64,000 nucleotides of DNA, from positions 124,001 to 188,000 of the forward strand of contig NZ_AKWX02000013.1 of assembly GCF_000306115.2 (NCBI RefSeq), in the 5' to 3' direction. Below the pieces are notes generated by a model. The model was given only the letters and a program-made list of their open reading frames with translations, ran no database searches and was not told the origin of the DNA. The position numbers and the translations under genes were made by a program. Below, in pieces: positions 19,355 through 29,625 of this stretch; position 1 is the stretch's first letter, and each line of letters starts with the position of its first letter. Source of the stretch: Leptospira wolffii serovar Khorat str. Khorat-H2. GTDB lineage: Bacteria > Spirochaetota > Leptospiria > Leptospirales > Leptospiraceae.

Positions 19355-20308
19355 TTATCTGAATTTCTTTTTGACTGCGGCAGAGAAAGTTTCTTCCAGA
19401 TTCTCGAAGGTCTCTCCGCTTTTTAGTCCAAGCTCTTCTAAGACGCCTAACCCGAAATTCCCGTATTCTCCCTTGACCCATTTTCTAAGCTGGAGATCGG
19501 TTTCGTTTCGTCTTTCCGGATCCGGTTTTTGGGAAACGATGAATTCCAGAAGTTCTTTGATTCCCTTCTTTGTCTTTACGCTAGTCAGGAAGATGGGGGG
19601 AATTTTTCCTCCCGGGACGATTTCTTTCAGGAATTCCAAGGTAGTGGAAAGGGTATGAAAACTGGCACGAGCGAGCGATTCTTCATCGCATTTATTTAAT
19701 ATGAATGCGTTGGGGACTTCCATAATCCCGCTCTTCATGAATTGGATTTGGTCTCCTCCGAGAGGGACCATTACTAAGAAGGAAAGATCCGAGAGTTTGG
19801 AAACCTCGATTTCATTTTGGCCGATTCCAACAGTTTCCACGAAGACCAAATCGAAAAAGCAGCGTAGCAACCGGATCACATGGTATGTGTAAGGATTTAG
19901 TCCTCCTAGCTCCAATTGACTAGGTTGAGAACGGAAGAAGATCCTTTTCTCTCGAGTGGGCAGAGATAGGCGAGTTCTGTCTCCGAGAAGAGAGCCCCCG
20001 CTGATATGACTGGACGGATCTATGGCGACTATGGCCATCTTCTTTTTTTCTTGGTGGGCGAGAAACTCGGTGGAGATTTCTCCTAGAAGCGAGGACTTGC
20101 CCGCCCCGGGAGTTCCCGTAAAACCTACGGTTAAGGATTTGCCTCCAGAGAATCCTGCTTCGCGTAATTCTCGGAATAGGATCTTACGGAATTCGAAGGA
20201 ATTCGGTTTCTCTAGTTCGCTGATCAGCTTGGCGAGAGGATATTTCTCTCCCAGGGAAGCCTCTCGAATCAGTTCTTTTAATTCTTCCTGGGCAAGCCTT
20301 GCCGCCAT
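19355..20308 (-). CDS. meaB: MeaB-type GTPase, mutase chaperone
   Basis: 317 residues, the usual size. G3E-family P-loop GTPase with GTPGAGKS at 65-72, AIDPSSHISGGSLLGDRTR (switch region of MeaB/ArgK), ETVGIGQNE (Walker B/switch II) and NKCDEES as base-specificity motif. MeaB loads and protects the adenosylcobalamin cofactor of acyl-CoA mutases. It starts seven bases after the mutase gene on the same strand, so the two are one operon. Confidence 0.93.
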   Translation of the reverse strand: MAARLAQEELKELIREASLGEKYPLAKLISELEKPNSFEFRKILFRELREAGFSGGKSLTVGFTGTPGAGKSSLLGEISTEFLAHQEKKKMAIVAIDPSSHISGGSLLGDRTRLSLPTREKRIFFRSQPSQLELGGLNPYTYHVIRLLRCFFDLVFVETVGIGQNEIEVSKLSDLSFLVMVPLGGDQIQFMKSGIMEVPNAFILNKCDEESLARASFHTLSTTLEFLKEIVPGGKIPPIFLTSVKTKKGIKELLEFIVSQKPDPERRNETDLQLRKWVKGEYGNFGLGVLEELGLKSGETFENLEETFSAAVKKKFR

Positions 20309-20315
20309 ATCTACG

Positions 20316-22328
20316 TTATACGGCGATCGGCGCCTTGGATACGATATCGATGATTCGATCCATTACATCCATTAGATCGTAATCTTTAGGAGTGAAAATC
20401 GCTTTGACTCCGATCTGTTGCAATCTTTGGAAGTCCGGTTGAGGAATAATTCCTCCGAATACTACGGGGATATCCGCTTTATAATGCTTCAATTCCGCGA
20501 AGATTTGCTCTGCGAGTTCGATATGGGATCCGGAAAGAATGGATACCCCGATCACGTTCGCATTTTCTTCGACTGCGGATTGTACGATTTCCTCCGGAGT
20601 AAGACGGATTCCGGAGTAAATCACGTCGAATCCTGCATGCTTCGCGGAAACAGCGATCATTTCTGCGCCGTTGGAATGACCGTCTAAACCGGGTTTGCCG
20701 ACTACGATTTTAGGTCTCGCTCCGTTTGCCTTCAGGTATTTCTCCACCTTGGCGCGGACGTTAACCACTTTGTCGGACTCCAGATTCAGTTTTTGTCCTT
20801 CCACTCCGGTTGCCGGACGGTATTCTCCGAATACTTTGCGAAGCGTATCGGCCCATTCTCCCGTGGAGACCAATGCCTTGGCGCATTCTACGGAAGCGAA
20901 CATTAGGTTCTTTCCGTTTCTTGCATCGTCTTCGAGTCGGGCGAGGCTTTCCTCAACTTTCTTGGCATCTCGTCTGGATTTAACGTCGGCCAAAACTTTC
21001 AGAGTTTGCTCCGCGGACTTAGGATCTACTTTGAAGATCCCTCCGTCCGGATCGTTGGTAAGAGGGGAGGGGATACCTTCTTTCCATTTATTCTTACCTA
21101 CGATGATAAGTTCGTCGTTATTGATCTTGGCAAGGCGTTCCGCTTGGGATTTTACGAGCTGGGATTTCATGTATCCGTTCTCGATCGCCTTGATGGCTCC
21201 GCCCATTTCCTTGATCTTTGCGATCTCTTTCTTGGCATTCTCGACCAGATCTTTTACTTTGCTTTCCACTACTTTGGAGCCTTCGAAAAGATCCGGGTAT
21301 TCTAGTAGATCGGTTTCGTAAGCGAGGACCTGTTGGAGACGAAGAGACCATTGTTGGTCCCAAGGGCGAGGTAATGAAAGTGCTTCGTTCCACGCCGGAA
21401 GCTGCAATGCTCGGCATCTTGCATCCTTGCTTAAGGTCACTCCCAAGGCTTCGATGAGAATTCTCCAAGCGTTGTTCTCCGGTTGCTCTTCGGTAAGTCC
21501 CAAAGAGTTCACCTGTACTCCGTATCGGAAACGGCGGTATTTCTCGCTTTTGACCTCGTAAGTATCTTTGGTGATGTCTTCCCACATATCGGAGAATGCA
21601 CGCATCTTGCACATTTCTTCGATGAATCGGATTCCCGCGTTTACGAAGAAGGAGATCCTACCTACGCATTGCTCGAATTCATCGTGAGTGAAACAATTTC
21701 TATCTTTAACCGCGTCCAGGATCGCCATGCCTGTGGCTAGGGCAAAAGCCAACTCTTGCACGGGAGTGGCTCCCGCTTCTTGGAGATGGTAGGAACAAAT
21801 ATTGGAGGGGTTCCATTTTGGAATCCTCTTTAGGCAATATTCGTACATATCCACGATAATTCGGATGGAATGCTCGGGCGGGAAAATATAGGTTCCCCGA
21901 GCCAGGTATTCTTTGATTATGTCGTTTTGGGTGGTTCCCTGGAGTTTGGAAACGTCTTCTCCTCTTTCTTCGGCGAGGGCTACATAAAGGGAAAGAAGCC
22001 ACATGGAAGTACCGTTGATGGTCATGGAGGTATTCATCTCTTCGATCGGGATCTGATCAAAGAGGATTCGGAAATCTTCCAGAGTATTGATAGGAACTCC
22101 TACTTTTCCGATTTCGGGTCTCGCGATTGCGTGATCGGAGCTATAACCGCATTGGGTGGGAAGATCGAAGGCGATGGACAAGCCTGTCTGGCCTTTTGCC
22201 AAATTTTTGCGGAAGAGTTCGTTGGATTCCTTCGCGTTCGTATGTCCCGCGTAGGTTCGGAAGATCCAAGCCGCTTCTTTTGTGGGGTTTCCAGCCTTAT
22301 CGTAAAGGATATGGTCTTTTTTTTCCAT
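20316..22328 (-). CDS. ecm: B12-dependent acyl-CoA mutase, ethylmalonyl-CoA mutase type
   Basis: 670 residues, with a catalytic TIM barrel (~1-500) and a cobalamin-binding domain holding the DxHxxG motif in GKPGLDGHSNG (Asp549, His551). Several positions follow the ethylmalonyl-CoA mutase subclade rather than methylmalonyl-CoA mutase: FRTYAGHTNAKESN, FDLPTQCGYSSDH (versus FDLATHRGYDSDN), WNPSNICSYHLQEAGATP and SLPRPWDQQW. Ecm converts (2R)-ethylmalonyl-CoA to methylsuccinyl-CoA in the ethylmalonyl-CoA pathway of acetyl-CoA assimilation. ATG 22328 has GAGGA seven bases upstream. The subclade call is from remembered family sequences, so methylmalonyl- or isobutyryl-type activity stays possible. 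Confidence 0.85.
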   Translation of the reverse strand: MEKKDHILYDKAGNPTKEAAWIFRTYAGHTNAKESNELFRKNLAKGQTGLSIAFDLPTQCGYSSDHAIARPEIGKVGVPINTLEDFRILFDQIPIEEMNTSMTINGTSMWLLSLYVALAEERGEDVSKLQGTTQNDIIKEYLARGTYIFPPEHSIRIIVDMYEYCLKRIPKWNPSNICSYHLQEAGATPVQELAFALATGMAILDAVKDRNCFTHDEFEQCVGRISFFVNAGIRFIEEMCKMRAFSDMWEDITKDTYEVKSEKYRRFRYGVQVNSLGLTEEQPENNAWRILIEALGVTLSKDARCRALQLPAWNEALSLPRPWDQQWSLRLQQVLAYETDLLEYPDLFEGSKVVESKVKDLVENAKKEIAKIKEMGGAIKAIENGYMKSQLVKSQAERLAKINNDELIIVGKNKWKEGIPSPLTNDPDGGIFKVDPKSAEQTLKVLADVKSRRDAKKVEESLARLEDDARNGKNLMFASVECAKALVSTGEWADTLRKVFGEYRPATGVEGQKLNLESDKVVNVRAKVEKYLKANGARPKIVVGKPGLDGHSNGAEMIAVSAKHAGFDVIYSGIRLTPEEIVQSAVEENANVIGVSILSGSHIELAEQIFAELKHYKADIPVVFGGIIPQPDFQRLQQIGVKAIFTPKDYDLMDVMDRIIDIVSKAPIAV

Positions 22329-22435
22329 CTTCTTGTCCTCGGAATATGCCTCTAAGTTTAGTTCAAAATGTGTTGGTATAATTTCACCTAAATTTTTAAC
22401 GTAGCTCCGAAATCCGTAGGGAGACCTTCAGCCGC

Positions 22436-23767
22436 ATGGACTTGGAAAGAAACAGAAAAGCAAACCCCGTTCTTCTCTCGCTCTCTGCGCTCTTTCTCAC
22501 CGGATTACTGACTCTTCTCTACTCCTGGCACGGAGATCCATCCAATCCGGAAAGTTTTCGGGTTCTCGCCGAGCTCAGATCCTTGGCCGAGGACGGAACA
22601 TTCTTCTCCTATCAGGAGCCGTTGCCCTTTCTTCTTCTCTATGTTTGGAAATCGGTTCTGGGGTTGAATTATATACCCGCATATCTTTCTTTCGGAGCTT
22701 TTTTCTTAAGTTTGGCGGTGCATCTCTGCGCGTATCTGATGCAAAAAGAAACCTGGAAGCTGAATCATTATCTGCTTTGCTATGCGGCGGCGATCAGTCC
22801 TTTCGCTTACGGAATCCCGCTCCATAATTTGGGAGAACTAGTCAGTTTGAGTTTTCTTCTTCTGCTCTTTCTTTCTTTCCGGATGGAGACGGTGGTGGAT
22901 CTGGTGCTTCTCGTTTCCTGCACTTTACTCGGTCTATTCTCGCATTTCACATTCTTCTTAGTAGGATTCACGGTTTTTGTAGTTAAAGCGGGGACCGTGG
23001 GAATCCAGGAAAAGAAGAAGCAGCAGTCGGTATTCTTCAAACGCAGAAATCTTCCGAAGCTCTTTTTGTTCGGTTATCTTTCCTTTTTCGCATTACTGAT
23101 TATTCTATTAGGAAATCTTGATTTTTATGGATCCCATTCCTTCGCCTTTATGGGAAAAGCGATTTGGTCCTATCTTTTGGGGTTCGGTTCCCTTCTTCTC
23201 ATTCTATTCGTGGGAACTTTCCTTCTTCGCTCCGAAAAGGAATTGAATTCCATTCCGGCTTCGATCGGAATCTTCTTCCTGATCGTGGCTTCCGGTTATT
23301 TTTCCGTGAGACCGTTTTCCGGAGTAGATAAGGTTAAATTGAGTTCCCTATCCAAGGATATAGTTTCCCTTAGGGGGAGATCGGTGGTGGATCCGGAAGA
23401 AAGGATCTTTACTTCTCCGGAGATAGCTTCTTACGTCTATTTCTATACTAAGCAGAAATTGTCCCATTCTGGGAACTCCGAATTCAGGGATAAGGACTAT
23501 CTAATCGTTTCCGAAGTCTGGGCCGTGGATCGCAAACTTTTGCAAAGGGAAGTGAAAGCGAAAAATACTCCCTATCTATTTCTCTCGGGGGAAAGGATTC
23601 TTATCAACGGATTTCTATGGAAGAGGATACAAACGGATCCTAGTCTGAAGACATTGAAGCCCCGTTCTATAGAAGCAAAGTCCGAGATACAAAACCAAAA
23701 AGGATACGACGCATTAAAAGCTTATCTGATCTCTATACTCGCCTCTTCCAAAGCCCCGGAAGTATGA
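22436..23767 (+). CDS. polytopic membrane protein of unknown function
   Basis: 443 residues. About eight membrane helices lie in ~12-300, with Leu/Phe-rich segments (FLLLLFLSF, LFLFGYLSFFALLIILLG), then a soluble C-terminal domain (~310-443) with no recognised motif. It resembles the membrane half of GT-C-like or O-antigen-linked proteins but lacks clear catalytic signatures. Its ATG lies 107 bases from the divergent mutase gene, and its stop overlaps the methyltransferase start (ATGA at 23764-23767), so both are coupled. Confidence 0.7.
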   Translation: MDLERNRKANPVLLSLSALFLTGLLTLLYSWHGDPSNPESFRVLAELRSLAEDGTFFSYQEPLPFLLLYVWKSVLGLNYIPAYLSFGAFFLSLAVHLCAYLMQKETWKLNHYLLCYAAAISPFAYGIPLHNLGELVSLSFLLLLFLSFRMETVVDLVLLVSCTLLGLFSHFTFFLVGFTVFVVKAGTVGIQEKKKQQSVFFKRRNLPKLFLFGYLSFFALLIILLGNLDFYGSHSFAFMGKAIWSYLLGFGSLLLILFVGTFLLRSEKELNSIPASIGIFFLIVASGYFSVRPFSGVDKVKLSSLSKDIVSLRGRSVVDPEERIFTSPEIASYVYFYTKQKLSHSGNSEFRDKDYLIVSEVWAVDRKLLQREVKAKNTPYLFLSGERILINGFLWKRIQTDPSLKTLKPRSIEAKSEIQNQKGYDALKAYLISILASSKAPEV

Positions 23768-24444
23768 ATAAGAAATCCGAAGATTCGGACTTTATCGCTT
23801 ACGGCGCGAACGGACAGCCGTTCGAAACGAATTATTGGAAGGAAATTTACGGTAGCGGGAAGGATGTGGACGCATCCTTTAACGCAAAGGAACATGCGAG
23901 ATATATAAAATCCTTGTTCGACCTCATGCAGATTCAGCCTAGAAGCATCGCCGACTTCGGATTCGGTAAGGGACTACTGCTCAAAGAATTCGTAAAAGCG
24001 TTCGAGCCTCGCAGGGTGTTTGCGGTGGATCCCTCCGAAGAGATGATAGATCAGATCGCCAAACAAAAATGGATCCGAGGCTATAATCTTTCCTTTTTAC
24101 ATTCCACAATCCAGGATTTGGAGATGAAGTATTTCACCTCCGCACCTTTCGATCTTGGGATCTGCAACTCGGTGGTCCAATACATTCCCGATAAGGAGTT
24201 GCCGAAGGTATTCGAAAAATTGCATACGATAGCGCAATATCTGTATTTCACGGTTCCCACGAAGAACGATTACGATCGCATGAAGAAAGAGATCTACTTC
24301 GTCGATCCTTACGCCCATCAAAGATCCAAGAAATATTATGAAAAACTAATTCGACCCTATTTTCGAAGGGTCGCTTTCAATCTTTTGGAGAGTAGAATCG
24401 TAAAGGACACTCAATTCTGCGACGAACTTTTCGTAGAGGACTGA
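23764..24444 (+). CDS. class I SAM-dependent methyltransferase
   Basis: 226 residues. Motif I is DFGFGKG (64-70), with an acidic end of the second strand in VFAVDPSEEM and motif IV-like FDLGICNSVVQYI. These mark a Rossmann-fold S-adenosylmethionine methyltransferase; the substrate is unknown. Coupled by a four-base overlap to the upstream membrane protein, so the substrate may be a membrane-linked sugar or lipid (inference). It ends two bases from the convergent HlyD gene. Confidence 0.85.
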   Translation: MNKKSEDSDFIAYGANGQPFETNYWKEIYGSGKDVDASFNAKEHARYIKSLFDLMQIQPRSIADFGFGKGLLLKEFVKAFEPRRVFAVDPSEEMIDQIAKQKWIRGYNLSFLHSTIQDLEMKYFTSAPFDLGICNSVVQYIPDKELPKVFEKLHTIAQYLYFTVPTKNDYDRMKKEIYFVDPYAHQRSKKYYEKLIRPYFRRVAFNLLESRIVKDTQFCDELFVED

Positions 24445-24445
24445 A

Positions 24446-25318
24446 CTACTTCACTCTGGCTCCTTCTTTGATCTCCTCCGTCGGGTAGAGCACTACCTCG
24501 TCTCCGTCCTGAAGACCTTCGGTGAGTAAGGACCACTTGCCGCTCTTGGCTTCGATCTTTACTATCGTCTTCTTCGCTTTTCCTTTTTGGACCCGATACA
24601 CCGCCCAATCCTTTTGATCTCTAAAAAGGGCGGCCGTGGGGAGTAGAAGGGAATTCTCTTTTTGGAACGCGGTGATTTTCGTTTTCACTTGGAAAGAATC
24701 GCCTATCTGAGAAGGAGGATCGAAGTCTATGATCACTCTAACTCTTTGTTCTTCCACTCCTAAAGAGGAGACTTTCGTAAAGGCGGCGGGTTCGATCAGT
24801 CTCACTTTTCCGGAGATAGGATCTCCTCCCCAACCTTCGATAATTACCGGATTGCCCGGACGAACTTCCACGCTATCCTGGGTGAGTAACTCGCAGGCAA
24901 TTTCTAAGCGGGAAGTATCTCCTATATCCAAGATGGGCGCTCCTATGGAGATGGGCCCCGCGCTTTCTCTATGGATAGTGAGAACGGTTCCGGAGACTGG
25001 GGCCTGGATTTTGCGGTCGTAATCCCAATTGATGACCGCAACCGTTTCCCCTTTTTGAACGGGTTCTCCCACATGTTTATGCACTCTTTGTAATACTCCA
25101 TTCACCGGAGAATATAAGGTAAATCTATCTTTGACTCTAGTGACTCCGTCCTCTTCCACGATCTGCTCGTAGGTTCCTTTGGTTACGAATCCGGTTTCTA
25201 CCGTTAGGGGTTTCGGTTTCAGGAACCACCAGAAGAATAATACTGCGAGCAAGATTCCCGCTCCGATTCTGAATATTCTGTTTTTGTAAATCGTTATAGC
25301 CGATTCTTTCCAATCCAT
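24446..25318 (-). CDS. HlyD/MacA-type periplasmic adaptor of ABC exporter
   Basis: 290 residues. One N-terminal membrane helix (~15-33), a lipoyl/biotinyl-like hybrid motif split around a very short hairpin (PVNGVLQRV near 70 and APVSGTVLTIH near 110), then beta-barrel and membrane-proximal domains. It lacks the long coiled-coil hairpin that would reach a TolC channel, so it may act with the permease alone. Third gene of the ABC operon, three bases behind the permease. Confidence 0.87.
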   Translation of the reverse strand: MDWKESAITIYKNRIFRIGAGILLAVLFFWWFLKPKPLTVETGFVTKGTYEQIVEEDGVTRVKDRFTLYSPVNGVLQRVHKHVGEPVQKGETVAVINWDYDRKIQAPVSGTVLTIHRESAGPISIGAPILDIGDTSRLEIACELLTQDSVEVRPGNPVIIEGWGGDPISGKVRLIEPAAFTKVSSLGVEEQRVRVIIDFDPPSQIGDSFQVKTKITAFQKENSLLLPTAALFRDQKDWAVYRVQKGKAKKTIVKIEAKSGKWSLLTEGLQDGDEVVLYPTEEIKEGARVK

Positions 25319-25321
25319 GGG

Positions 25322-27661
25322 TTACTCTCTTATTTTTAATACGGATATCAGGTCCATGGATTTGATCTTTAGATACAGGATCCAGAAGCTGAAAGCCGAT
25401 GTGATGAATACGGTTAATATGGAATAAAAATACGTTTTGCGCGAAATGGAGAGAGGGATCTGGAATCCTTCCGTCTCTACCGATCCCAGAAGAGCGTAGC
25501 CGAATAGATATCCTAGAGCGCAACCGATCGGCACCGAGAGAAGGATTTCCACGACGAGTTCTCCGGATAGAATTAGGAAAACCTCCTTTTTAGTGAAGCC
25601 TAATATCCTCAGGCTTCCCAGTTCGAAGGCTCTTTCTGATAAGGAGATAAGAGCGCTATTATATACTACGCCTACGGCGATTACGCATGCGAAAATCAAA
25701 ATGACGAGAGAAGTGGAGAGTAGGCTCCGGGACATGATCTCGTAAAATATTTTTAGGGTTCTTTTTCTGACCGATATTCCCGAAATTTTAGGATAATTTT
25801 TCAATTCATTTAATAACGATTCCTCTTTTTCCGAATCGGTTCTAAGCGCCAATTGGTTGATCGAATCCCCTTCGGAGAGTAGGCGATTTACGGCGGATTT
25901 CTCCATATAGGCGCCCTGGCCCAGTATTTCGTCTATGGTTCCCACAATCTCGACGGAAGTGGTCCTTCTATCTCCTTCCAATATTTCCAGATCCACGAAG
26001 TCTCCTTTTCGGACTCCCATTTTAGAGGCGAGGCTTGCGTTAAGCAGAATGCCCTGTCCGGGCGGGGCGATATCGGTTCTGGTTTTACTGGCTAATTTTC
26101 TTAATTCCGAATTTCTGGGTAATCCCGTCAGTAGAAGTTCCTTCCTAAAACTTCCGAAATGAATCCGTATGGGGACCGTTCTGTATCCTTCCGTTAATAA
26201 CACTCCGTCCTTTTCCGCAATTTCCCTTTCTGCATGAGAAGAAACGGCGTTTTGAAAACTTAAGGTGACGGAGTCTTTCTGCAAACGTTGGAATTGTATC
26301 TCTAAGATCGAGTTCATCGTATCTCTGGAGAATAGTCCGAGTACCATGGTCATCACCGCCGACGAGATTCCTAAGACGGAGAGAAATGTCCTTCCGGGGC
26401 GCCGGACCAGATTTCTAAGCGCAATGCGTCGTATAGGAGGTAGATTCTTCCAAAGTATTTCGAACAAGCTCTTACGGAAGGTTTCGGGAATGGGGGGCCG
26501 CATCGCTTCCGCAGGCTGCATATTGATGGCCTTGCGGACGGAAATCAAGGATCCGATTGCACCGGAAAGAAGACCGATGCATAAGGCCTGTACGATTAGA
26601 ATCGGATCGAAATAGAACGGCAATTTCGGAAATTTATAATATTCTCCGTAGAGTCGGAGCATTTTCGTTCCTAGGTATGCTCCGAATATTATTCCTAACA
26701 AGGAACCGATAAGGCAAATAACGGAAACGATCTTCAGATAATGCAGGGCGATGCTTAGATTATCGTAACCGACGGCTTTGAGAGTGGCGATTTGTTCCCT
26801 TTGTTTGGAAATGATTCTAGTAGCTACGATATGCATTAAAAACGCGGCGACTCCTAGAAATATCAAAGGCATAGAATAGGCTGTGGTCCTTAATTGTTTG
26901 AACTCGTCTCTCAGGAAAGAATGGGAAGGCAGTTTGTCGCGATCATAGGAGCCCAGACCTCCGTAAGGCTTAAGCAAGGAATCCAATTCTCCTAATGTAG
27001 CCTTCTTATCCGCGCCGGGAGTGAAATTGAATACTATATCGTTGATCGCTCCCTGCATATCTAAGGAGTCTTCCGCGTCTTCCCGGCTCATCCAAACGAT
27101 TCCGAAATGCTTATCGTCCGGAAGAAAGCTACCCGGCCGAAATACATACACGAACTCCGGGGAAAGGGCTATGCCTGTTACGGTTAGGATTCTCTTCCTG
27201 CCTTCTAAAATTGCGATGATTTTCGAACCGGTATGAAATTGGTTCGCGCTTGCGAAGGATTCGCTGACAATGATTTCGTCTTTCTGTTTCGGAAAGCCTC
27301 CTTCTCGAATGGATAAAGTATTTAGATTCTCCGGGAGACTTACGATTTTTGCGGCGCTAGGAATGGATTCGGATTCGAAATCCAAAACCACTTCTTTTAG
27401 AATTCTTCCTTCGACATAGGAGATCCCGGAAATTTGCGAAACTTGGGATAGGACGGATCTGGGAGCCTTATTCAAGGATACGAATCCCTGAGCTAGGGAA
27501 TAATCGGCATAATAGGAGTCTCTCGCTTTCTTTAATGAATCATAAGCGCTCAAAGAAGTCAGATACACGGCTATTCCCGAAGCAACAACTAGGATGATCG
27601 TAATTCCTTGAGACCGAAGGGAAACAAATTCCCTCCAGACTTTCTTATCCAATGTCTTCAC
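25322..27661 (-). CDS. ABC exporter permease with two FtsX domains
   Basis: 779 residues from GTG 27661, which makes a GTGA overlap with the ATPase stop; TTG 27664 is an alternative with GAGGA close by. One N-terminal helix (~17-37), a large periplasmic domain, three helices of a first FtsX module (~265-375), a middle helix after [13 protein letters not shown] (~415-440), a second periplasmic domain and a closing FtsX module (~650-775). Permeases of this duplicated kind work mechanically, moving lipids, lipoproteins or peptides out of the inner membrane rather than importing solutes. Confidence 0.9.
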   Translation of the reverse strand: MKTLDKKVWREFVSLRSQGITIILVVASGIAVYLTSLSAYDSLKKARDSYYADYSLAQGFVSLNKAPRSVLSQVSQISGISYVEGRILKEVVLDFESESIPSAAKIVSLPENLNTLSIREGGFPKQKDEIIVSESFASANQFHTGSKIIAILEGRKRILTVTGIALSPEFVYVFRPGSFLPDDKHFGIVWMSREDAEDSLDMQGAINDIVFNFTPGADKKATLGELDSLLKPYGGLGSYDRDKLPSHSFLRDEFKQLRTTAYSMPLIFLGVAAFLMHIVATRIISKQREQIATLKAVGYDNLSIALHYLKIVSVICLIGSLLGIIFGAYLGTKMLRLYGEYYKFPKLPFYFDPILIVQALCIGLLSGAIGSLISVRKAINMQPAEAMRPPIPETFRKSLFEILWKNLPPIRRIALRNLVRRPGRTFLSVLGISSAVMTMVLGLFSRDTMNSILEIQFQRLQKDSVTLSFQNAVSSHAEREIAEKDGVLLTEGYRTVPIRIHFGSFRKELLLTGLPRNSELRKLASKTRTDIAPPGQGILLNASLASKMGVRKGDFVDLEILEGDRRTTSVEIVGTIDEILGQGAYMEKSAVNRLLSEGDSINQLALRTDSEKEESLLNELKNYPKISGISVRKRTLKIFYEIMSRSLLSTSLVILIFACVIAVGVVYNSALISLSERAFELGSLRILGFTKKEVFLILSGELVVEILLSVPIGCALGYLFGYALLGSVETEGFQIPLSISRKTYFYSILTVFITSAFSFWILYLKIKSMDLISVLKIRE

Positions 27662-28386
27662 CAATGTAAATCCTCAGTGGACATTTTATTTCGATTTCGA
27701 CGATCGGATACCATGGATCCGTCGCGCATCTCCAGGACACGATCCGCAATGGCTGCGATTCCGACATTATGAGTAATCACCACGGTGGTTGTGCCTAACT
27801 CTCTGTTGATTTTGGAGATCGCATCCAAAACGATCTTCCCCGTTTTGAAATCCAGAGCGCCGGTAGGTTCGTCGCAAAGGAGAATCTCGGGCTTTTTGAC
27901 GATGGCTCTTGCGATCGCCACCCTTTGCTGTTCTCCTCCGGAAAGTTGAGCGGGAAAATGGTCCCTTCTATCCGAAAGACCCACAAGTTCCAAAGCTTCC
28001 GAAGGTTTCATAGGATGAGAGGAGATATCGGTGATCAACCGGACATTTTCCTCTGCGGTAAGACTGGGAATCAAATTATAGAATTGGAATACGAATCCGA
28101 CGTATTTTCGCCGAAACTCCGTAAGCTCATCTTCGTTGTCTCCCGTCAGTCTTTTGTTCTTGAAATAGACTTCTCCAGCGGAAGGGGAGTCCAGGCCTCC
28201 TAATACATTCAGTAAAGTTGATTTACCGCTCCCGCTTGGACCTAAGAGGACTACGAATTCGGATCGGTACAATTCCAGATCCAATTGTTTCAGTGCGGGG
28301 ACCTGGATTTCCCCCATACTGTAGATCTTTTGCAATCCTATCGTTTTGAATATAGCGTCTTTCGGATTCGATGGGGACTTCTTCAT
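27658..28386 (-). CDS. ABC transporter ATPase, MacB/LolD-like
   Basis: 242 residues. Walker [10 protein letters not shown] (~50-58), Q-loop in [19 protein letters not shown], signature LSGGEQQR, Walker [13 protein letters not shown] and H-loop VITHN. The [11 protein letters not shown] stretch is typical of the MacB/LolD/FtsE export group. It drives the permease and adaptor encoded directly downstream. ATG 28386 has AAGGA about nine bases upstream; the promoter lies in the 189-bp gap to the divergent lipoprotein gene. Confidence 0.93.
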   Translation of the reverse strand: MKKSPSNPKDAIFKTIGLQKIYSMGEIQVPALKQLDLELYRSEFVVLLGPSGSGKSTLLNVLGGLDSPSAGEVYFKNKRLTGDNEDELTEFRRKYVGFVFQFYNLIPSLTAEENVRLITDISSHPMKPSEALELVGLSDRRDHFPAQLSGGEQQRVAIARAIVKKPEILLCDEPTGALDFKTGKIVLDAISKINRELGTTTVVITHNVGIAAIADRVLEMRDGSMVSDRRNRNKMSTEDLHW

Positions 28387-28575
28387 TCAAAGCGATCCTT
28401 TTCTTATGTAGGGGAAAAGAAAAGGGAATCGCTAAGAATGTAAAGCTGATAAATGGCAAGGCAGGGAAATTCGTACACCCAACCGTTACTGTTTCCGAAG
28501 AAAACGGAATATTCGGAGAAGTAGTAAGGTGTAATATGATTGCAAGCGAGGATATTAAAGTGCTCTTATGAAAGA

Positions 28576-29442
28576 ATGATAAGGATCCGGTTTTACTCGA
28601 TTTGGCTCATTTTTGGAATTCTCTCTTTTTTCCACCAATGTCGGGACCCCGAACCGGTCATTGAATCGATTGGCGCTTCTTCTACGCTTCTGAAAAATGG
28701 AAAGGATTCCGAATACAATGTTAGCAATCTGGTCGACGGTTCCTACAAGAGTTGGTGCGAAGGCGTTCGCGGTCAGGGGATAGGAGAAAAAATCAGGTTG
28801 GAGTTGAAGGAATCGACCACGATCCGCAAAATCTATTTTGTAAACGGATTCGGAAATCCGAGGTATTTCTGGACAAACAATCGGGTCGCAAATGTTCGTG
28901 CGATCTTTCCGAATGCGAAACAAGAAGAGACTTTTACCTTATACGATCATTTTAAACCCCAAGAAATCGTATTAAAGAACCCTACTAAAGATAAGTCGAT
29001 TGAATTAGAAATACTATCCGTGAGCGAAGAGCCTCTCGGGGAAAAGTATCCGGAAGATACTTGCATCTCCGAAATAGGTCTGCAGCCCTTAAATGTAACC
29101 GTCCCTACCTTGCAAAACGTAATTACGGACTTCAAGATGGTGACTTTCGTGGATAGAACGCGAGGCGCGCATAGATATACGGTTTTCGGAGACGGACGAG
29201 TTGCGGGAGATTATTGTGCTGGATGCCAGGTCTCGGAAGGATTCAGAGGGACTTGGGCGACTCGGAATGGAAGAATCGAAATGCTTTATGAAATCGATAC
29301 GCATGTAACCGGATGCGATTCCATGGGGGAGCAGGAGTGTATACGAAAGGAAGTTTCAATTAAGGAGAATTTCCCTTCGTTTAACCCGTTGGAGATCAAA
29401 AATGAAGCCGGAGAAACATTCGAAGTGGAAGAATGGCGATAA
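28576..29442 (+). CDS. probable lipoprotein with discoidin-like (NADase-type glycan-binding) domain
   Basis: 288 residues from ATG 28576. The N-terminus has a hydrophobic stretch ending FFHQC with Cys22, a relaxed spirochaetal lipobox. Residues ~30-175 match F5/8-type or NADase-type glycan-binding domains: SEYNVSNLVDGSYKSWCEG, GIGEKIRLEL and IYFVNGFGNPRYFWTNNR. The rest (~180-288) is a beta-rich domain with four Cys. Probably surface or periplasmic and carbohydrate binding. TTG 28540 would give an N-terminus unsuited to export. Confidence 0.72.
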   Translation: MIRIRFYSIWLIFGILSFFHQCRDPEPVIESIGASSTLLKNGKDSEYNVSNLVDGSYKSWCEGVRGQGIGEKIRLELKESTTIRKIYFVNGFGNPRYFWTNNRVANVRAIFPNAKQEETFTLYDHFKPQEIVLKNPTKDKSIELEILSVSEEPLGEKYPEDTCISEIGLQPLNVTVPTLQNVITDFKMVTFVDRTRGAHRYTVFGDGRVAGDYCAGCQVSEGFRGTWATRNGRIEMLYEIDTHVTGCDSMGEQECIRKEVSIKENFPSFNPLEIKNEAGETFEVEEWR

Positions 29443-29625
29443 TACGTGTCTTTTACCGAGATCCGAACGGAGACGCGGATCGTATAGTCGGCAATCTCTT
29501 CCTGCATCCCTTAAGGTATTATTGGACACTACAATATAATCGTTGTTAATTCTATTTACAAGTATTCGGAGATTCGATTTACTGCTCTTCGTTTCGGAAG
29601 TGCAAGGATCCGAAATTGTGCGCAC

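Noticed and set aside
20695..21321. Long plus-strand open frame of 208 codons opposite the mutase gene
   Set aside because: It lies wholly antisense to a well-conserved mutase, has low-complexity Ser/Leu content and no family motif.
28536..28571. 11-codon ATG ORF just before the lipoprotein gene
   Set aside because: It has a weak AAGG upstream and overlaps the lipoprotein ribosome-binding area, but there is no further sign of coding or regulation.
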